A stretch of DNA of 64,000 nt from contig OU744731.1 of assembly GCA_916613615.1 (NCBI GenBank), positions 14,204,726 through 14,268,725 on the forward strand, in the 5' to 3' direction. Source of the stretch: Steromphala cineraria. Its lineage: Eukaryota > Mollusca > Gastropoda > Trochida > Trochidae. The notes below the pieces were generated by a model. It made no database searches, had not been told where the DNA came from, and was given only the letters and a program-made list of their open reading frames with translations. Each line of letters begins with the position of its first letter. The stretch's first letter is position 1. The translations under genes and the position numbers were made by a program. Shown here one piece after another: positions 42,813 through 57,012 of the stretch.

Positions 42813-43403
42813 ATTCACTCCTTTGGACTGGCTGAAGCATTGCCGTTTAACATGTTAATCTTAAGATTCGCAAATGCTTGATACTCTTAATAGGATGAAC
42901 GCTTACAATCCGTTGACTTGTTCAAGTGGGACACAACCAAATAAAGAAAGAAAAAGAAACAATAAATCAATTTGAAGCTTAAAAGACAGTAAACCAACCT
43001 TTAACAGTTTCTGCTCTAATATTTTGCAAAATGTTTGGTACTTAGATAAAATACTCAAATGGGAAAACCCTCCAAAAGTGCAGAGAGAAAAATAATGGCA
43101 AATTTAAGACATGAATATGCTTTTTTGGTATACTTTGCACAAGTCATTAAGCATTCACTCCTTTGGACGAGCTGAAGCATTGCCGTTTAATATAAGATTC
43201 GCAAATGCTTGATACTCTTAACAGGATGAACGCTTACAGTCCGTTAACTTGTTCAAGGGGGACACAACCAAATAAAGAAAAGAGGGAAACAAATACTTCA
43301 ATTTGAAGCTAAAAAGAAAGGAAAAGACTTGGAACAGTTTCTGCTCTAACATTTTGCAAAATGTTTGGTACTAAGATAAAATGCTTAAATGGGAAAACCC
43401 TCA
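42813..43403. repeat. Direct tandem duplication, 340-bp period
   Basis: ATTCACTCCTTTGGAC...GCTGAAGCATTGCCG at 42813 recurs at 43153, with further shared blocks GATACTCTTAA, GGATGAACGCTTACA, GACACAACCAAATAAAGAAA, CAGTTTCTGCTCTAA and GGGAAAACCCTC. A fragment of the same unit (AAGTGCAGAGAGAAAAATG) is near 41778, before the reverse-transcriptase fragment, and near 43075. Confidence 0.85.
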
Positions 43404-43880
43404 ACCGGAGTAGATTCAACGCTAAATCATGTTCAATGGACACATGCCCATGTGGGGCTGAATCCTGTTGTTGCGCTTTGCGACTATATTTACTCTTCTA
43501 TCTGTAGCTTTGACCTTCGTAAGTCATTTTTTATACTTGTTCAAAGCTATTCAACTAGGAGACTTAAGGTCAAGGTGAGAATAGAGTTCCTGATCCATGT
43601 GATGTATGAATTGATTGGACTTCTCCAGAAAAACAACTTTCAAAATAGATGCAAATAATGAAGATGAAACTGATTGACTAGGGTTTTTGTATTTTAACAT
43701 TGCTTATAACACATGCTCTCGTGATCGGTCATTAGCTTTTACGTCATTCAAATCATCAAGAAACTTAAACAGTAGAATTCGGATATAACTAACTACATGG
43801 GACCAGAGAATTTAGTTCGCTTTATCCAGTGTTCGCTACTCGCATTTGGATTCCATGCATAGCGCTTTTGACGGGACTTG

Positions 43881-43945
43881 TTCACTATATCCGATTGTTC
43901 GCTATATCCGATTATTCGCTATGTCCGAGTTCGCTATATCCGTGT
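43881..43945. repeat. Minisatellite TTCGCTATATCCGA, four copies
   Basis: Units of 15-17 bp (TTCACTATATCCGATTG, TTCGCTATATCCGATTA, TTCGCTATGTCCGAG, TTCGCTATATCCGTG). Related words occur at 43768 (TTCGGATATAAC), 43828 and 43963 (ATCGGATATATAAG), so the array lies in a larger inverted neighbourhood. Confidence 0.85.
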
Positions 43946-46900
43946 TCTATTTATGTCTGTCAATCGGATATATAAGAACGTTTTTAAGGTGTCAGTTACA
44001 TTTTTTATTGTGGACATGGCAATGCATTTACTTACAATGCATACTACGTTCGTAGTGTGTATCAATAGAAGAATAACCACATCCTTCATAAAGCAGAAGA
44101 CGAAAGGGGTAGTGGACACGTTTAGAGATCCATTAGTAGACCCGGAAACATAATGTGTGTTGAGGTCTTAAAATATATCACAAGCACTTGTAGAATGTCC
44201 ATCATGATATCCGTTAGTATTTCTGTGTGATGGACGTACACAAGAGACAATTCTCCAAACCAAATGATTCTGTCAAGCTTGAGCATCTAAAAAAAAGAAA
44301 TTGAAAGTTTTCAGATTTCATGGTTAATTCACCAAGGACAAATCAAACAATGATGTCAATCTATAAATTCTGGACTCGATTTAAGGTGTGTGGACTAAAG
44401 TGTGGATTTTTACAAATTATTGCTTATAACTAGTGGACACAGCTGGATTTTCGATTTTCAGATATACTAATATAATAACATAGACCAGCATGAAAAAAAG
44501 ACATCCATTTTTTCGATTTGAAAATAAAACCAAAACTTGTGCTATACAGAGGTATTTTATCTTTGAACAAAATCCAAGGATGTATATATTAGGACTTTCA
44601 GTTTGTAGACATCCATGGTCACATTTATCTAATATCTATGAAATATTAGAGGCTCAAAACTTATTGGTGGGCCAAGATTAGACCGTTCCCCAAAAGCAAT
44701 ATCCAAGTTTGGTCAATTAACATTCAGAATAAATGAAAATTGGAAACAGTTGATGGTTATTGTGATAAATAGGTTTACAGAAACTGCCAGTAAACAAAGC
44801 TAACAAGATTACCCGTTATCTGCGATCACGACAATAATTTTGTTATTAATATACATATATGTCTATATATTTGTATCATTACTTGTTTAAATTATCGTTC
44901 AAATCGGTTGGAAGATAAAGATTTTTTACGCATTACTGACATCTGACCGCACTTTTGTAATATACCTCAGCAAAGTTTGTTTAAATTTGTACAGCAAAAG
45001 AGCAATATCACTGCATTTAGAAAACCATTATTCAAGTAAATCTGCATGAAGTAAAATGTTTGAGACATATACAAAATACAGAGAAGCTAAGATGTTGGCA
45101 AAATATAACAAAGATATATCTGTTTTTTTTTTTAAATCACTGCTTTTGAAAAGACGAGTTTTAGTATATGATTACGTTTACTCTTCAAGGCATATATCTA
45201 TCATTGTGATATAGATTCATTTAATGCACCATACCCTTAATTTAACTTTAGTTTACAATACTGTAAAATCAATAAACTATCTTGCAGAATGTTAGTTGCT
45301 CAGGTGTCGACTCGTAAAAGTCAAGAGCATCATGCAAAATAAAGTTTATGAGTTTATAATGAAATTGTCCTTCTTGTGAAAATAAAGAATATTATTAACT
45401 TCAAAACGCCACTCAAACATTTCATTATCGCGTGGAATTTCATATTCTTAAGTCAACAGAGTCATCTGTTCATAAGTAAGCCGGATATACGAATGTTTTG
45501 AAACAAGTCCATAAAGTTCATCTTCAGCAAAAGTTTTCTCATTTGTATTTTTATTTTCGTATATTTTTATGTGTGAGATAAACATACTTTGTTTGTCGAT
45601 TACGTAGCCATTCTAAAACGACTATTTAGCACTATTTAGCACATTTATGGTAGAATGTTATTTGTCCTTGGCATTTTCACCAAGTCAATTCGGAGTCTCA
45701 AATTTTGTTACAGAGTAAAGGTGGAATTGTCCTCTTTTTTGTGTGTTTATCAATAAATAATTTACCACATCTAATTCAATTATTTATAGTGTGCTGTTTT
45801 TGTACTCGGAGCAACAATTTTCCGTTCCAAATGTTAAACTATAACATTGGATTGTGTTCTTCCTTTTAATACCAATTGCTACATGTGATGTTATTTGCAG
45901 TAGCCATCCAAACGATTTTCACCGTGTCAACTAGATAAAACCATCCCTACAAGTACTTGAAATAACCTTTGACTTTTCTCGGAAAGTTATATGTATTGTT
46001 TGAAATAACCATTTGAAGATGATGAGATGATGAGATTTGGAGATGACACCTTAAATCATTGATGTAAGTAAGTCTTTTATACATTTTGCATGTGTACTGC
46101 CCCATCATCACTGTTCATAGTCTTATCATCATGTTTTGGTACTTTGCTAGTTATGCAGTTATTATAATCCTGAACAGTATAGCATTAAGCGGTATAAAAC
46201 TGTAAATCAAAGACAAGAGTAGACATGTTTGCCCATTTGGTATATAGGTCGGTTGATATTCGGATTGCTTTGTACTGGATTGTAACATGTGATTGTGAAT
46301 TGTAAAGTTCGGACTCGAAAGCGTTAATGTCTGCAGGGTTTATTTTAATCGACAAAGCGTTTCACATTGATAAAAGCTCTGAAAGTATAATGCCCTTTCA
46401 AGTTGGAATCAACTAAAACCAACCAAAGATTCTACTTAATGAAGCTATTTTTCAAGTATTTTTTCTATTTGGTCAAGTAACCTTTGTCAAAGACGTGAAC
46501 CAAGTGAGAAGAACGCATGTAAGGATTCCCAATTAGTGACTTGACATTTTCAGTTATTGATGTACGGTAAAAACTGTTTCTCCTCATTTTAGTAATTCAG
46601 CTATAATAGTCCCGTTTGATGGCCACACCGTAGCATTTTGACAGAAGAAATAGACAAGACGTTTTTAGAAGAGGAGTTTGTAACTATTTTTGAACCATTT
46701 TAGTTCTATGTTAACTCTTTTATGCATTATGGAAACGTACTTTCTTCTATAAAATTGTGCATTCCATTCAAGTGCAATAAATAATTCAAGAGAGAGAAAT
46801 GTCGAAGGTATCAGCATCAAAGTCTTTTTAAGATGTTGATTCTGTCGGATATTCAAAGTCTGTATATTTACTCTACTGGAAATAAATCCATACATAACAA

Positions 46901-49030
46901 ACTCTACTTAATATTTTGTATTACTCTTCATCTAGTGAATGACGTTACCGCTTATACTACTTTTTACTTCAAAGCCTACGTGTAAATCCAACTACCACAT
47001 TAGGTGAACTAACAGTGGACCAACTACTTCTGTAATCTATAGATGAAAGGATACAGGGTGCAGTTAGTCAATTTGGAAACTGAATGCGTGTGTGGCTATA
47101 CTCGAATTATATATAATTTGACCAATTATTCTGATGACTAATACTTTAAAGTCAGACCTAGTGAGTTTTGCAAGGCTACCATTTTATAAGGAAATACATA
47201 TATCATGCTAAACAATGATACTTTTGAGACTTTTTTCACGTAATTTTAAGGAGCGTATCTTACTGCATGTATCTACACTACTATTGTTTGCAAATACTTT
47301 TACATCCCGGCATGGATCCCATTATTGTTGTATGGCGGAAAAACCCATATCTTTGTCAATTGTTTAAAGACTGTTGATTTAAAGTACTAAATGTGAATGT
47401 TGATGGGTGATAACATCGAATCACAGTAAAACAAAGCCAGGAAATTGAAAACATTATGTTGTTAAATATTTCTTTCAATATTCAAAGTTGACCCCTAAAA
47501 TTGCGCTCTCCAGGCTGCATTTCCTAATAAAACTTCAACTGTTCTAAAAATAATTTAATTTTTTTTAATGAATTCTATCTAATTCAGCACTTTTGATGTA
47601 TGTTCGTCTGAATATCAACGATGAATCCAAAGAATTCAATATATTTTTAATGACAATTTACTGCATACTTTTGTACAATTAAATTGCCAATTTTCATGAA
47701 ATATATACACATCGATTAATTAATAATTAATTTCATTATGAAAGAAAATGTTGATTTCATTTTAACAAAACGATCTGTTTATGCCTAGTTCCTTCAAAAC
47801 ATGTTTATTATGAAAAAACTAAGGCCATTTTCTTTCCAATCCTTACATTATATCACAAATCATCAAAGAAGAATATATATGATCAACAATCTCCTGTTAT
47901 ACTTTTGAATCAATTATCTTTTCCTCTGTGTAGTTTGACCTACTGTTCCTCGTCTGAGCCAAAGAATTGAATGACAGGATGTCATTACCTAGAGTTAATC
48001 TTTATGTCTTTCGTCAACATAAATGTCAGATGTTGTACATATGATATAAAACAATGTCAAAGCATTATTACACTATTTTGACATCATAATATTTGACAAT
48101 TCTATACCCTTATTAATAATCAAACACAAAATATAACCGTTTCGTGCTTGAAATGAACAAAGTTAGTAATATTTTCAAAAGGTTTACAACTTAAATAACG
48201 GACTGCAACTTTTTAACTTTTTAGGTTTCATAAATTGTTTAAAGACACATACTTTGTTGTTTTCAAAACAGTCATAATGATTAATTCTTTGCAGTCAATA
48301 GTTTGACAGCAAAACAAAATCAAATTGATGATGACACAATATCTTCAAGAGAATATTTAAAGTCATCAAAGTGAACAGTTTCAATAAATGCATCACATAA
48401 TGACTTAAACAAGACAGTGCATTCGGTTAATGTCAGGTTATTCACAATATTATTTACATTGTATGTTATTGATATTCACAAAATACAAGAAGAAAAGCTA
48501 AACCATCTACATAATAATTTTCCGAAAACCAGTATAACCAATTCCTTTCAATGCACTGTCTGTTGCCTCATCCTTATTTTACTTCCTGGCCTATCCAATA
48601 TTTTCCCGACGTGTTAATAGCTGCAATATTGCTGACACGAATCAAATCCGAACTTACTCACTTACCCATTCATTTTACCATCTAATCTTTTTTGTAACCC
48701 CTTTCACCGTTTGCCTTTCTTTTGAAATGATGTCAAATTTCGTCTTATTGTAATTATTTTGTGTCAAATATATACCATATTGGCGAGTTTAAGTAACGAA
48801 AGAAATGAAAATGTCATATAATTGTTATTAATGAAAATATGATTCTAAATAATTGTTTATGTGACTTCTTTTAGATGAATGATAGGAGTATATTGTAATC
48901 GAATGTTTTGCTTGAATATGAACAGTTCACAAAGTATGTAAAACAACATAATAATAGATGGTTATTCAATATATAAAGATTGATTATCACTTTATATCAA
49001 TGTTGGGACAACATAAGATAGCAAAGTAAA
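43946..49030. other. Long intergenic stretch with little structure
   Basis: No supported gene in about 5 kb. Weak copies of dispersed repeat family 3 occur at 44095-44160 and 46980-47110 (GTTAGTCAATTTGGAAACTG, AATGCGTGTGTGG). A short palindrome, ATACTACGTTCGTAGTGT, lies at 44041. Confidence 0.4.
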
Positions 49031-49620
49031 CATATCATGACCATAACAACTTTAGAAAATGTAATAACCTGAAGAGAATAGGATGAAAATCCTTTTACAT
49101 CAATGCTTAGTGTTTACATAAAAATCAGCTATATTAGTACAGTTCTGGAAAATATCAATGTCATCAGGACGTCCTTTATAATTTTTCAGATACAATGAAC
49201 CAATAGATATAGTTCCAGTCATTATTGCTGATATAGATCTTTTGATGCGAATGTTAGTGTTATTCTTGAAATCAGGAGATTAAGATCATAATAATGAAAT
49301 TGTGGTTACAAACGATGGTTATTCCAAATGCCTTTAAAATACGTTACAATATATGTTAAAATATGAAGAATATGTCATGATCATGACAACTTTGGGTAAA
49401 TGTAATAACCTGAAGAGAATCGGATGAAAAACATTTCATATAAATGTTAAGCGTTTACGTAGAAATAAACTATATTAGTACAGTACTGGAAATTATCAAT
49501 GTCATCAGGACGTCATTTATCATTGTTCAGACACCAATTGATATTAGTTCCAGTCACTTATTGCTGATATGGATATTTGTTAAATGTTAGTGTTCTTCTT
49601 GAAATCAGGAGATCTTAGTT
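49031..49620. repeat. Direct tandem duplication, 340-bp period
   Basis: ATCATGACCATAACAACTTT, TGTAATAACCTGAAGAGAAT, TATATTAGTACAGT, ATCAATGTCATCAGGACGTC and CTTGAAATCAGGAGAT appear in the same order at 49031-49285 and 49371-49620, with about 85% identity by eye. Unrelated in sequence to the duplication at 42.8 kb. Confidence 0.85.
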
Positions 49621-52600
49621 GAAAAACATGTAGTGTAGTTTCTTTTAAAAATAGATTTAGTTGCGTGTACCTGGTAGCATATAATAACAAGCGATACCAT
49701 ATCAAGAAAATGTTTGGTCACAAAACAGTCCTTTGAATTAGTGTTCTGTTCTATGTATGGGTGATACTACACTAGTGACAACTCAAGGTGTTGTTCTATT
49801 TGAACATTTTGCAATGATGAAACAGCAAAATCATTGTAATGCTAGACGGATAAAACAATGGTAATATATAACCTCTCTGCGATGTTTATGATCAAATCGA
49901 AGTTTGTGAGTTAGAAAAGGTCATGCCTGGTAGAAGCAATTAAACTACCAGAAACCATGGATTGGTCGTATTCGAAAAGAGGCTCGATCAACATTTTGTG
50001 ACCAGAGAATGAATTTTGGTAAGATTATGTCACATATTCAATAATTACAGTGAATATCTTTTTTCTAAGTTTTGATTGAATGCAGAGAATAAAAAGGGGT
50101 TCAAGAGTGAATCCGAATCAAAGTAGAAACCCCTTCAGTACTTTAATAATGTTCTCAACATCCATGTTCAAGACTCAAAATACTTCATTTAGGTAGAAAA
50201 GCCCTGTTAGAAACAAACGGGATGCGGCGATCATACAAAGTTGATAATATCAATACTTAGAGATCAAATCTACTCTACTTTTGATGTCATTGTGCATTGA
50301 GTTTGCGATCTTGACCATCCACTATTGCCGTTGTACAATATATGCCAAATATGCCTGCCTGTAAACACTTTAAGATGACTGGAAACCTTGATTACATTTA
50401 TCTCAAGTGATTTGAAATATTGGCGGCTGTTGTCTTACTAAGTGATCACGATTATGCTGTTCTCCAAAAGCCAAATCCCATTTCTATCGATTAGCATATA
50501 TTTTGTCCTCTTAACACTGTAACTTTGAAATAGTTGATGTTTATTGTGATAATGAGTAGAAATACCGTCAGTAAATCAAGCCAACAAGTAAGGATAATCC
50601 TTTTGAATTAAAAGTTGTCTGGTAGTATTGTATTAATGTAGCGATTTAAATAAGAAACTTTGTGTAAAATTACAGTCGAATTACTCTTTGGTTTCATTAC
50701 CATTTTAAAAGAAGGTAAAATAAGAACGTCATACAAACATCTCAAAACCAGTATTTCAGCAAGGCAGTAGTAATGGTTAGGGCATGCAAATAATTATTTA
50801 TAGCATTGGCAATAATGTGCCTATTTAGGACCATTTTGTCTAGGTTTGATGACACATAGAAGAGAATAAAAGACAGCAAGATCGCCCTTAATTTATTCAC
50901 ATCACAGCTATATCGCCTTTCAGGAATGTGTGCAATTTCAAGATGATTGCTAGCTATTTTCAGAGGAGAACAACGGTTGTCTATTTCTATATTTATTACC
51001 CTGGTTACGTACAATTATCCATGCTACATGTACGCATTACTGAATGGATTTCTCATATATATATATATCATCAGAAATTTATCTCAATTCTATTATATAG
51101 GACACCATGGTTCAATAAAGATACCTGCATTTCATATAGAAAAACAACCAGATGGTCTCTGAGATGGGTGCAATAATCGAGCTAAATAGCATTACATTAA
51201 AGAATAGACTGAAGCTTAATATTCTAAACACACAAAGTAACTTTGCATTGCTATTCGATTCCATCCTTTCATTTGCCTTTCTCTCTTATTTTTTCCTATG
51301 AAAACATACTGCTCATAACACTTGAGAAAACATAAAACGACTTCTTTATTGTTAACAAATATGTAATATTACGCTTCATAACACCATGAAATATAGCAGA
51401 CATGGAACCTTCCATGAAAAGAAACCTGATGGTTTTACTATAAGAAAAAAATATGTTGTATAAACTTTCATTTCTATACATGTTTAGTCTCTCATTGTTT
51501 AGTAGAATGAAAACGTGTTAACATAATAATTATACACTTGAAATAAATGAGTAGTCTATATATAGTATATTTTGCTCTGGCTCAATATGGAGACATTATA
51601 GACGTTGGGTTATTTGTGGTAAATGTTTGCGTTGTCTCTTTGTAGACACTCTAATTAATACTGGTAATGTTATTTGCGAGGCCATTTTCCCTTATTTCTT
51701 TGAAGGATTGGGTCTTTACTCATTCATCGTTCTAGTGCTTGAGCTTTATGCACGCATTTGTTGAGGTCGATAGACTAATACTGAAAAGTTAATTCGGAAT
51801 ATTAATTACCTATTCATTATTCAAATCAAATACCTATGCTTTTGGGAGATACCAGTAATTAATGGGTGAATCTTTCTTAGCTGAAATTGTTTCCTGTTGT
51901 GCTTAAACTGCACAAGATGATTTTAGGTTTAAGGGGATGAAACAATGTGTTTCCAATTAGCTTTTATAATTCATGTCATTTAAAATATAAACTTGAAATA
52001 AAAGGAAAATAAAGTTTGGCTCTTTTACATTAACTATATGCAAAATGACTGTGATCATACATTTTCTAAGTTGTATGGGAATATTGAGAATTGTTATTAT
52101 AATTTTTACATGAATTATCTTTACAACTAATGAAGGTTAGATTTGTTTATAAGATAATATACAAGCTCATTGCAACTTTTTAACTCTTTAATACTTTTCT
52201 TGAATTAGAATGAATGTAACTTTGGAAATACAATACTAAAAAAACAACTACCAGCATATACTGTTTCCAATAGATCTTGTGGTCAAACGAGGAAAACTGA
52301 CAAAAAATCACAGAATTGACCATTTGTGAGATATTTCACATATATTGAGATATTGTTTAGGGATAAAATGTAAACTGATCGTATAAATTGAAGGCAATGA
52401 CATAACAAGGATTGTTCAATTGTTGCAGCAATAGAAATAACAACAACATTAGAAATGTCACGTGCCTGTTTTGGTTTTATTTACCTGCTTCTGAACAAAA
52501 GTTTGTTACACAATTCATTATTTCAAATGTATAAATATAATTGGTTTAAATGTTGGAAAAACATCCCAAAAGCCTTACAGCCAAAACTTAAGTAGGGTTA

Positions 52601-53007
52601 ATTTATACAATATATTCAAGGTACAGTTATGTGACAAGCCGGAAACAGTTTTGGTATAACCCCAAAAGGTGCATGATGTCAATTAAAAAAATTCCAGATT
52701 TTCATATCTTTTCGTTGAAATATTACTTTTCATGACAAATCTTTTCTAACGTGAAAATTAATTTCATATTTAAATGGGTTGAAAAAGTTTATTTTATAAG
52801 GCGAACTTAATTTTAATCTACAAACATGATTTGTTGCACTAAGTATCCATGTAATGTAACACGCAATGTATAGCGTCGAAAGTAATGTTTTTATCTAGTG
52901 TAAGTGTTCTGCTATCTTTCAAGTGTAATCCATAATCATGTTATAATCTATGGTTGACTGTCATGCATAATGAAACAAGTTATAAATGTAAGTTCCCAAA
53001 TATCTAG
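49621..53007. other. Intergenic, no supported gene
   Basis: Frames of 60-90 codons occur on both strands (for example 50742-51014) but overlap each other and carry no motif. A short (AT)n run is at 51056-51070. Confidence 0.4.
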
Positions 53008-53011
53008 TTAA

Positions 53012-53480
53012 AGAGACACTCCGTGAGTTTTATCACGTAGTGTTTTGCTTTGATACGACCTTAAATGATAAAATTTGTTATATAAATTCAAAACATCTCG
53101 TGTATTCACTCCTAAATGACAAATATATGACAAATACTTTATTCAACGAAAATCTTAAAACAATAATATAAGTTCGTGGAAATCAAAATTACAAGTATAA
53201 TTTCCACGAATGCTTGTTATATTACCTATGAAACAAATCCAACTCTTAGCTGTAATTCTGACTGCTTTACATCCGTTTCCAAAAATACGTTTGACTGATT
53301 AGCGCGCGTCATTGTCCGGTTTTCGATCATCATCGCGACTTCAAACTTTCCTCTTGACACTAGACGACATCGATAAGCTTTAAAATGATTCTTTCCTTTA
53401 AGAATGGATAATTCTCGATCAGATGACACTATTTATAGAGTTTGTCATATATGACCCCCAAGAACTCGCGGAGTGTCTCT
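53012..53480. mobile_element. TTAA-flanked MITE, AGAGACACTCCG family, intact copy
   Basis: The 469-bp element starts AGAGACACTCCGTGAGTT and ends with the inverted AACTCGCGGAGTGTCTCT. TTAA is on both sides (53008-53011, 53481-53484). An internal hairpin pairs TTCGTGGAAAT (53172) with ATTTCCACGAA (53201). A decayed copy lies at 8895-9168 and an orphan end at 11050. Confidence 0.92.
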
Positions 53481-53649
53481 TTAAAGGTGGTTTTAAGCTA
53501 TCAATTGCAAGTGTCTATTTTATGTGCATAAATACTTCAGATTCACTTCAGCTTTTATAACAAACAGTATTAGGTCTTTGAAGTCCTTCGTATGATGTGC
53601 ATGTGTCGCTTTGTATCGTCGTCTCGTCAAGGCTTTTATATATCGCACT

Positions 53650-53830
53650 GCATAGGTTACATCTCATTCAAAGTCCCACTGCCCCATTAGATGGACTGAC
53701 AGTAGAATATCATCTTCTTTAAGCAGAAGATGAAAGCACGCAGAGGACATCTTCAGGGGTCCATTAGCCAAACGGGAAACTGAATTCGTGTAAGGAGTTC
53801 AATATATTGTTTCTATTCCGAAAGCATGGC
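53650..53830. repeat. Dispersed repeat family 3, inverse copy
   Basis: Reverse complement matches 13780-13960 (AGCAGAAGATGAAAG, ACATCTTCAGGGGTCCATTA, CGGGAAACTGAAT). Confidence 0.65.
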
Positions 53831-54670
53831 CATAAATATCTTTCGTCATTCCACTGTAGTTAAGCAAAAAAAGGTTGTTGTATTCTTAACCGATATTTGT
53901 TTATTTTTTAAATGTTTTAACAATGTTTAGATATTTTGATATAAATGCAATGATTTTGATTTAAACATGTTTTTTAGAATATGATTATTTACATTTAACA
54001 TCTAGCAAGTTTATTGTTAATATGGTATTCTGTAGGTAAAATAGGGACGGGGGCTCACTTTGGAAGTAGATAGATCTGTATAGGAAACGAATTTCAAGTG
54101 GTTTGATACAAATATATAGTGTGCAACAACATTTCTTTCATACACCGTGACCAAATGACTATTGTGGTTGAAACAGGCCTTTATGAAATGAAGTTATTTT
54201 TTGACAAAAATACAATTGGTATCGTTTGTAGGATAAAATGACATACCACTTACATTAACCCTTATTACCCTCGTTAATTTTGCACAAAGTCACTTTTGAA
54301 GAAGTTTGAACATTTCTTGCAAATAAATATCGTAATCAAACCTCGATTAACAAGTGTGCAAGGTTTCATTAATGTGGCATCGCCTTTGGTGGAGAATAAA
54401 GACCGAAAGTTATAAACCACTCTATTGTTCTTCCGGGACACTATTTTTCGTAATTTCCCTCCGGTCTGATACGATGTCGCTACCAAAGGCAGTAATCTAG
54501 ATTACAATTCTCTGCCCCGGGCAATTACCTTGATAATTCCCACTGTTGCGGGCAATTATCTTAATCATTTTCCAACAATAAGGTTGATGATTAAAACTGT
54601 CAAGAACTATATCACTTTTGAAAAATTGAACAAAACTAGTTTTCCCAATTGCAAATGTGTTTGGTGTTAT

Positions 54671-54745
54671 GCCGTCTCGAACCCACTTAGTTCCTACTCC
54701 AAAACCCTTAACCGAACGCTCTGCCTATTGAGCTATTGTGACAGC
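54671..54745 (-). pseudogene. tRNA-like sequence (SINE head or tRNA pseudogene)
   Basis: On the minus strand an A-box TAGCTCAATAGGCAGAGCG is followed, at tRNA spacing, by GTGGGTTCGAGACGGC (B-box GGTTCGAGAC against consensus GGTTCGANNCC). The acceptor strands do not pair and the T-stem is broken, so this is not a functional tRNA. It is probably the head of a tRNA-derived SINE. Confidence 0.6.
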
Positions 54746-55507
54746 ACCGTAAGACATCCAATGTATCTATATCATTACATTTATTTTAGGAAACTAATGC
54801 TAAGAATACTTATGTATTCTTCTCAACAACTATTTAACGATCTAGGAATTTTGAGTCAATACTAAAGTAAAAATCTACTGCAGATCAATGCTGACTGTGC
54901 GTGCATAACATCAAAGGGTGAAACTGCTGCGTTCGCTCAATGCGTTTCATAACCGAAAACACATTGGATCATGGTATTTTTATTACTGTGTCCACCACCT
55001 TATTTTTTAGTACAAAATTGTTTTTTTTTGTCGGTATATAAATAACAAAAAAATTACCAGTGGGCATTATTGAAATCGGGCATACTTTTTAATGATGCCC
55101 GCAGGTCATGTTTTATCCAACACTAAAATGGCCTACATAAGAGATGAAAAGTATTTATCTGGATGGGAAACAATAAGGATTAATGTTAACAGAATAAACA
55201 CATTAAAATGGGAAAAGTTATTAAAAATCGAACAGAAAAGTTACAAGAATTTAATCTTTTTAAGAGGTATATCAAACCAATATTGCTTGCTTCTAGATAA
55301 ACACATGAGTTAATTCCTATGCAATACGCAAAACCGCCAATACGACTGGATTTCGCTGGATTTTAACTTCATTAATCTTTGTTAGTCATTACACGTAACA
55401 TTTATCTTTAATCTTGTTGCCACAAAAAACAGAAAGCTTATATTTTGAAGCCTAGATTAAATGTTTTCATAGGAGGCAGCATTTTAAATTCAACTCTGGT
55501 CCTTTAA

Positions 55508-55861
55508 AGGGGCAGTAGCACGTTTTAGGGGGAATATAAGGTGATGTCAGGAAAATGAAAATTAATGGTTCCAATTGAAAGACAATGCATTTAAACTAAA
55601 TGGGGCAGTAATAAATCAGATATATAATGTAAAGTTTAGCCATGCGAATCCTTTTCCTTACACAAAATAAATTAAAGGTGTTCACAAAAAATGGCCGCCA
55701 ATGGATTTTATGTAAATCTTCATACTTTGTCTTCTGACTATGGCTTATTAGCATGTGTAATGCGATTTATAACACTATCAAAATAATACATTTAGCATTA
55801 ACACACAATTATCAGTGACAATTTTAAAATATGAAATTATCAAAAAACGTGCTACTGCCCC
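55508..55861 (-). mobile_element. TTAA-flanked MITE, AGGGGCAGTAGCACG family, copy C
   Basis: 354 bp in inverse orientation relative to copies A and B. TTAA is at 55504-55507 and 55862-55865. The last T of the right terminus is missing. The interior carries GGCCGCCAATGGATTTTATG and matches copy A closely. Confidence 0.92.
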
Positions 55862-56238
55862 TTAAAGACAAGAGTTTAAATGATTAAACGTAATCTGTCA
55901 AGGATTCTTTTGAATTTAGCCAAACCTCCTCCAAATGTCTCAATGCAGTTAATGAGGCAATTATATCTTAAATTCAAACACTTGGATGCAGAGAGAAATT
56001 TGGACCATTTACACGTAAACACAATAACGAGGAATGTCAAGTCACTAATTGGCAGTCCCTATACATGCGTTGTTCTCACTTGGTTCATGTCTTGACAAAG
56101 GTCACAGGACAAAAGTAAAAATTAGCTTCATTAAGTAGACTCTTTAAGATGGTTCTATACAATTCCAGCATGAAAAGGGGAATGACCTTTACAGTAAAAT
56201 CAAATAGATGAAACTCATACTGTGCCTGACTCTCTTCA

Positions 56239-56390
56239 GTAAAGGTGCAGTACCGTCAATTGTTGCTAGTTCCAGCCGATGCTCGCAGATCTCACCGCAA
56301 TGCATAGACACAATAGTGTAGCAGCCGCGATGTAAGTGAAATACTATTGAAAGCGGCGATAAATCCCACATCACCTCACCTCACCTCTTC
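56239..56390 (+). mobile_element. 5'-truncated SINE, second copy of the 9.2-kb family
   Basis: AGTTCCAGCCGATGCTCGCA, ACCGCAATGCATAGACACAA, GTGAAATACTATTGAAAGCG, GCGATAAATCCC and a CACCTCACCT tail match 9310-9470. The tRNA-like head is absent. Confidence 0.75.
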
Positions 56391-56436
56391 AGTAAAGTGC
56401 GGATTGATAATAAGACACAAACAACATCTACAAATA

Positions 56437-57012
56437 CACTCAGGGGCAAAAGAAACGATACCAACTTTTCAAAAGAGTACAAAACAAAATCCTGTTGTAA
56501 ATGAAATGCGACTACGAGCCATTGTGATAGACACATCAGTTGTCAAGAAGTACTCACAATTTCAAACATCAAAGTAAAATACTTATAATTGTATGACTGT
56601 TCAAATACACGAGGGGTCAAATAACAACTTTTTCGATGTTATGTTTGGTCATAATCTTTGGAATTTGAATAAAATAATCATGAAATTTAAAAATCTATAA
56701 AATCTAAGATGTTATCAATATAAACAACCCTTGTTGAAGTTAATTTGTTCACGCATTTTGCCTGTATTTTGGTTTAAAAACAAGAAAAATGGCCATTTTC
56801 ACTATCCTATCTCGTCAAGTTAAGGAGATTTTTTAACATCGTTTTTTGAAAGGCTTGTATTTAAAAAGCGTTAACAGATATAGCTCTGAAATTTAAAACT
56901 TAGTTCAGTTAGCTCTTGAATACATGAATTAACCCTGTTTCAGCCGTAACTATCAAACGTAGATTAACCTATCATGAATTTTATATGGTATCGTTTCTTT
57001 TGCCCCTGAGTG
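56437..57012. mobile_element. TA-flanked MITE (Tc1/mariner type) with perfect 26-bp termini
   Basis: CACTCAGGGGCAAAAGAAAC (continuing GATACC) at 56437-56462 is exactly inverted at 56987-57012, and TA flanks both ends (56435-56436, 57013-57014). 576 bp, no transposase frame. A TA duplication with short perfect termini indicates mobilisation by a Tc1/mariner-group enzyme. A diverged relative is at 20318-20720. Confidence 0.9.
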
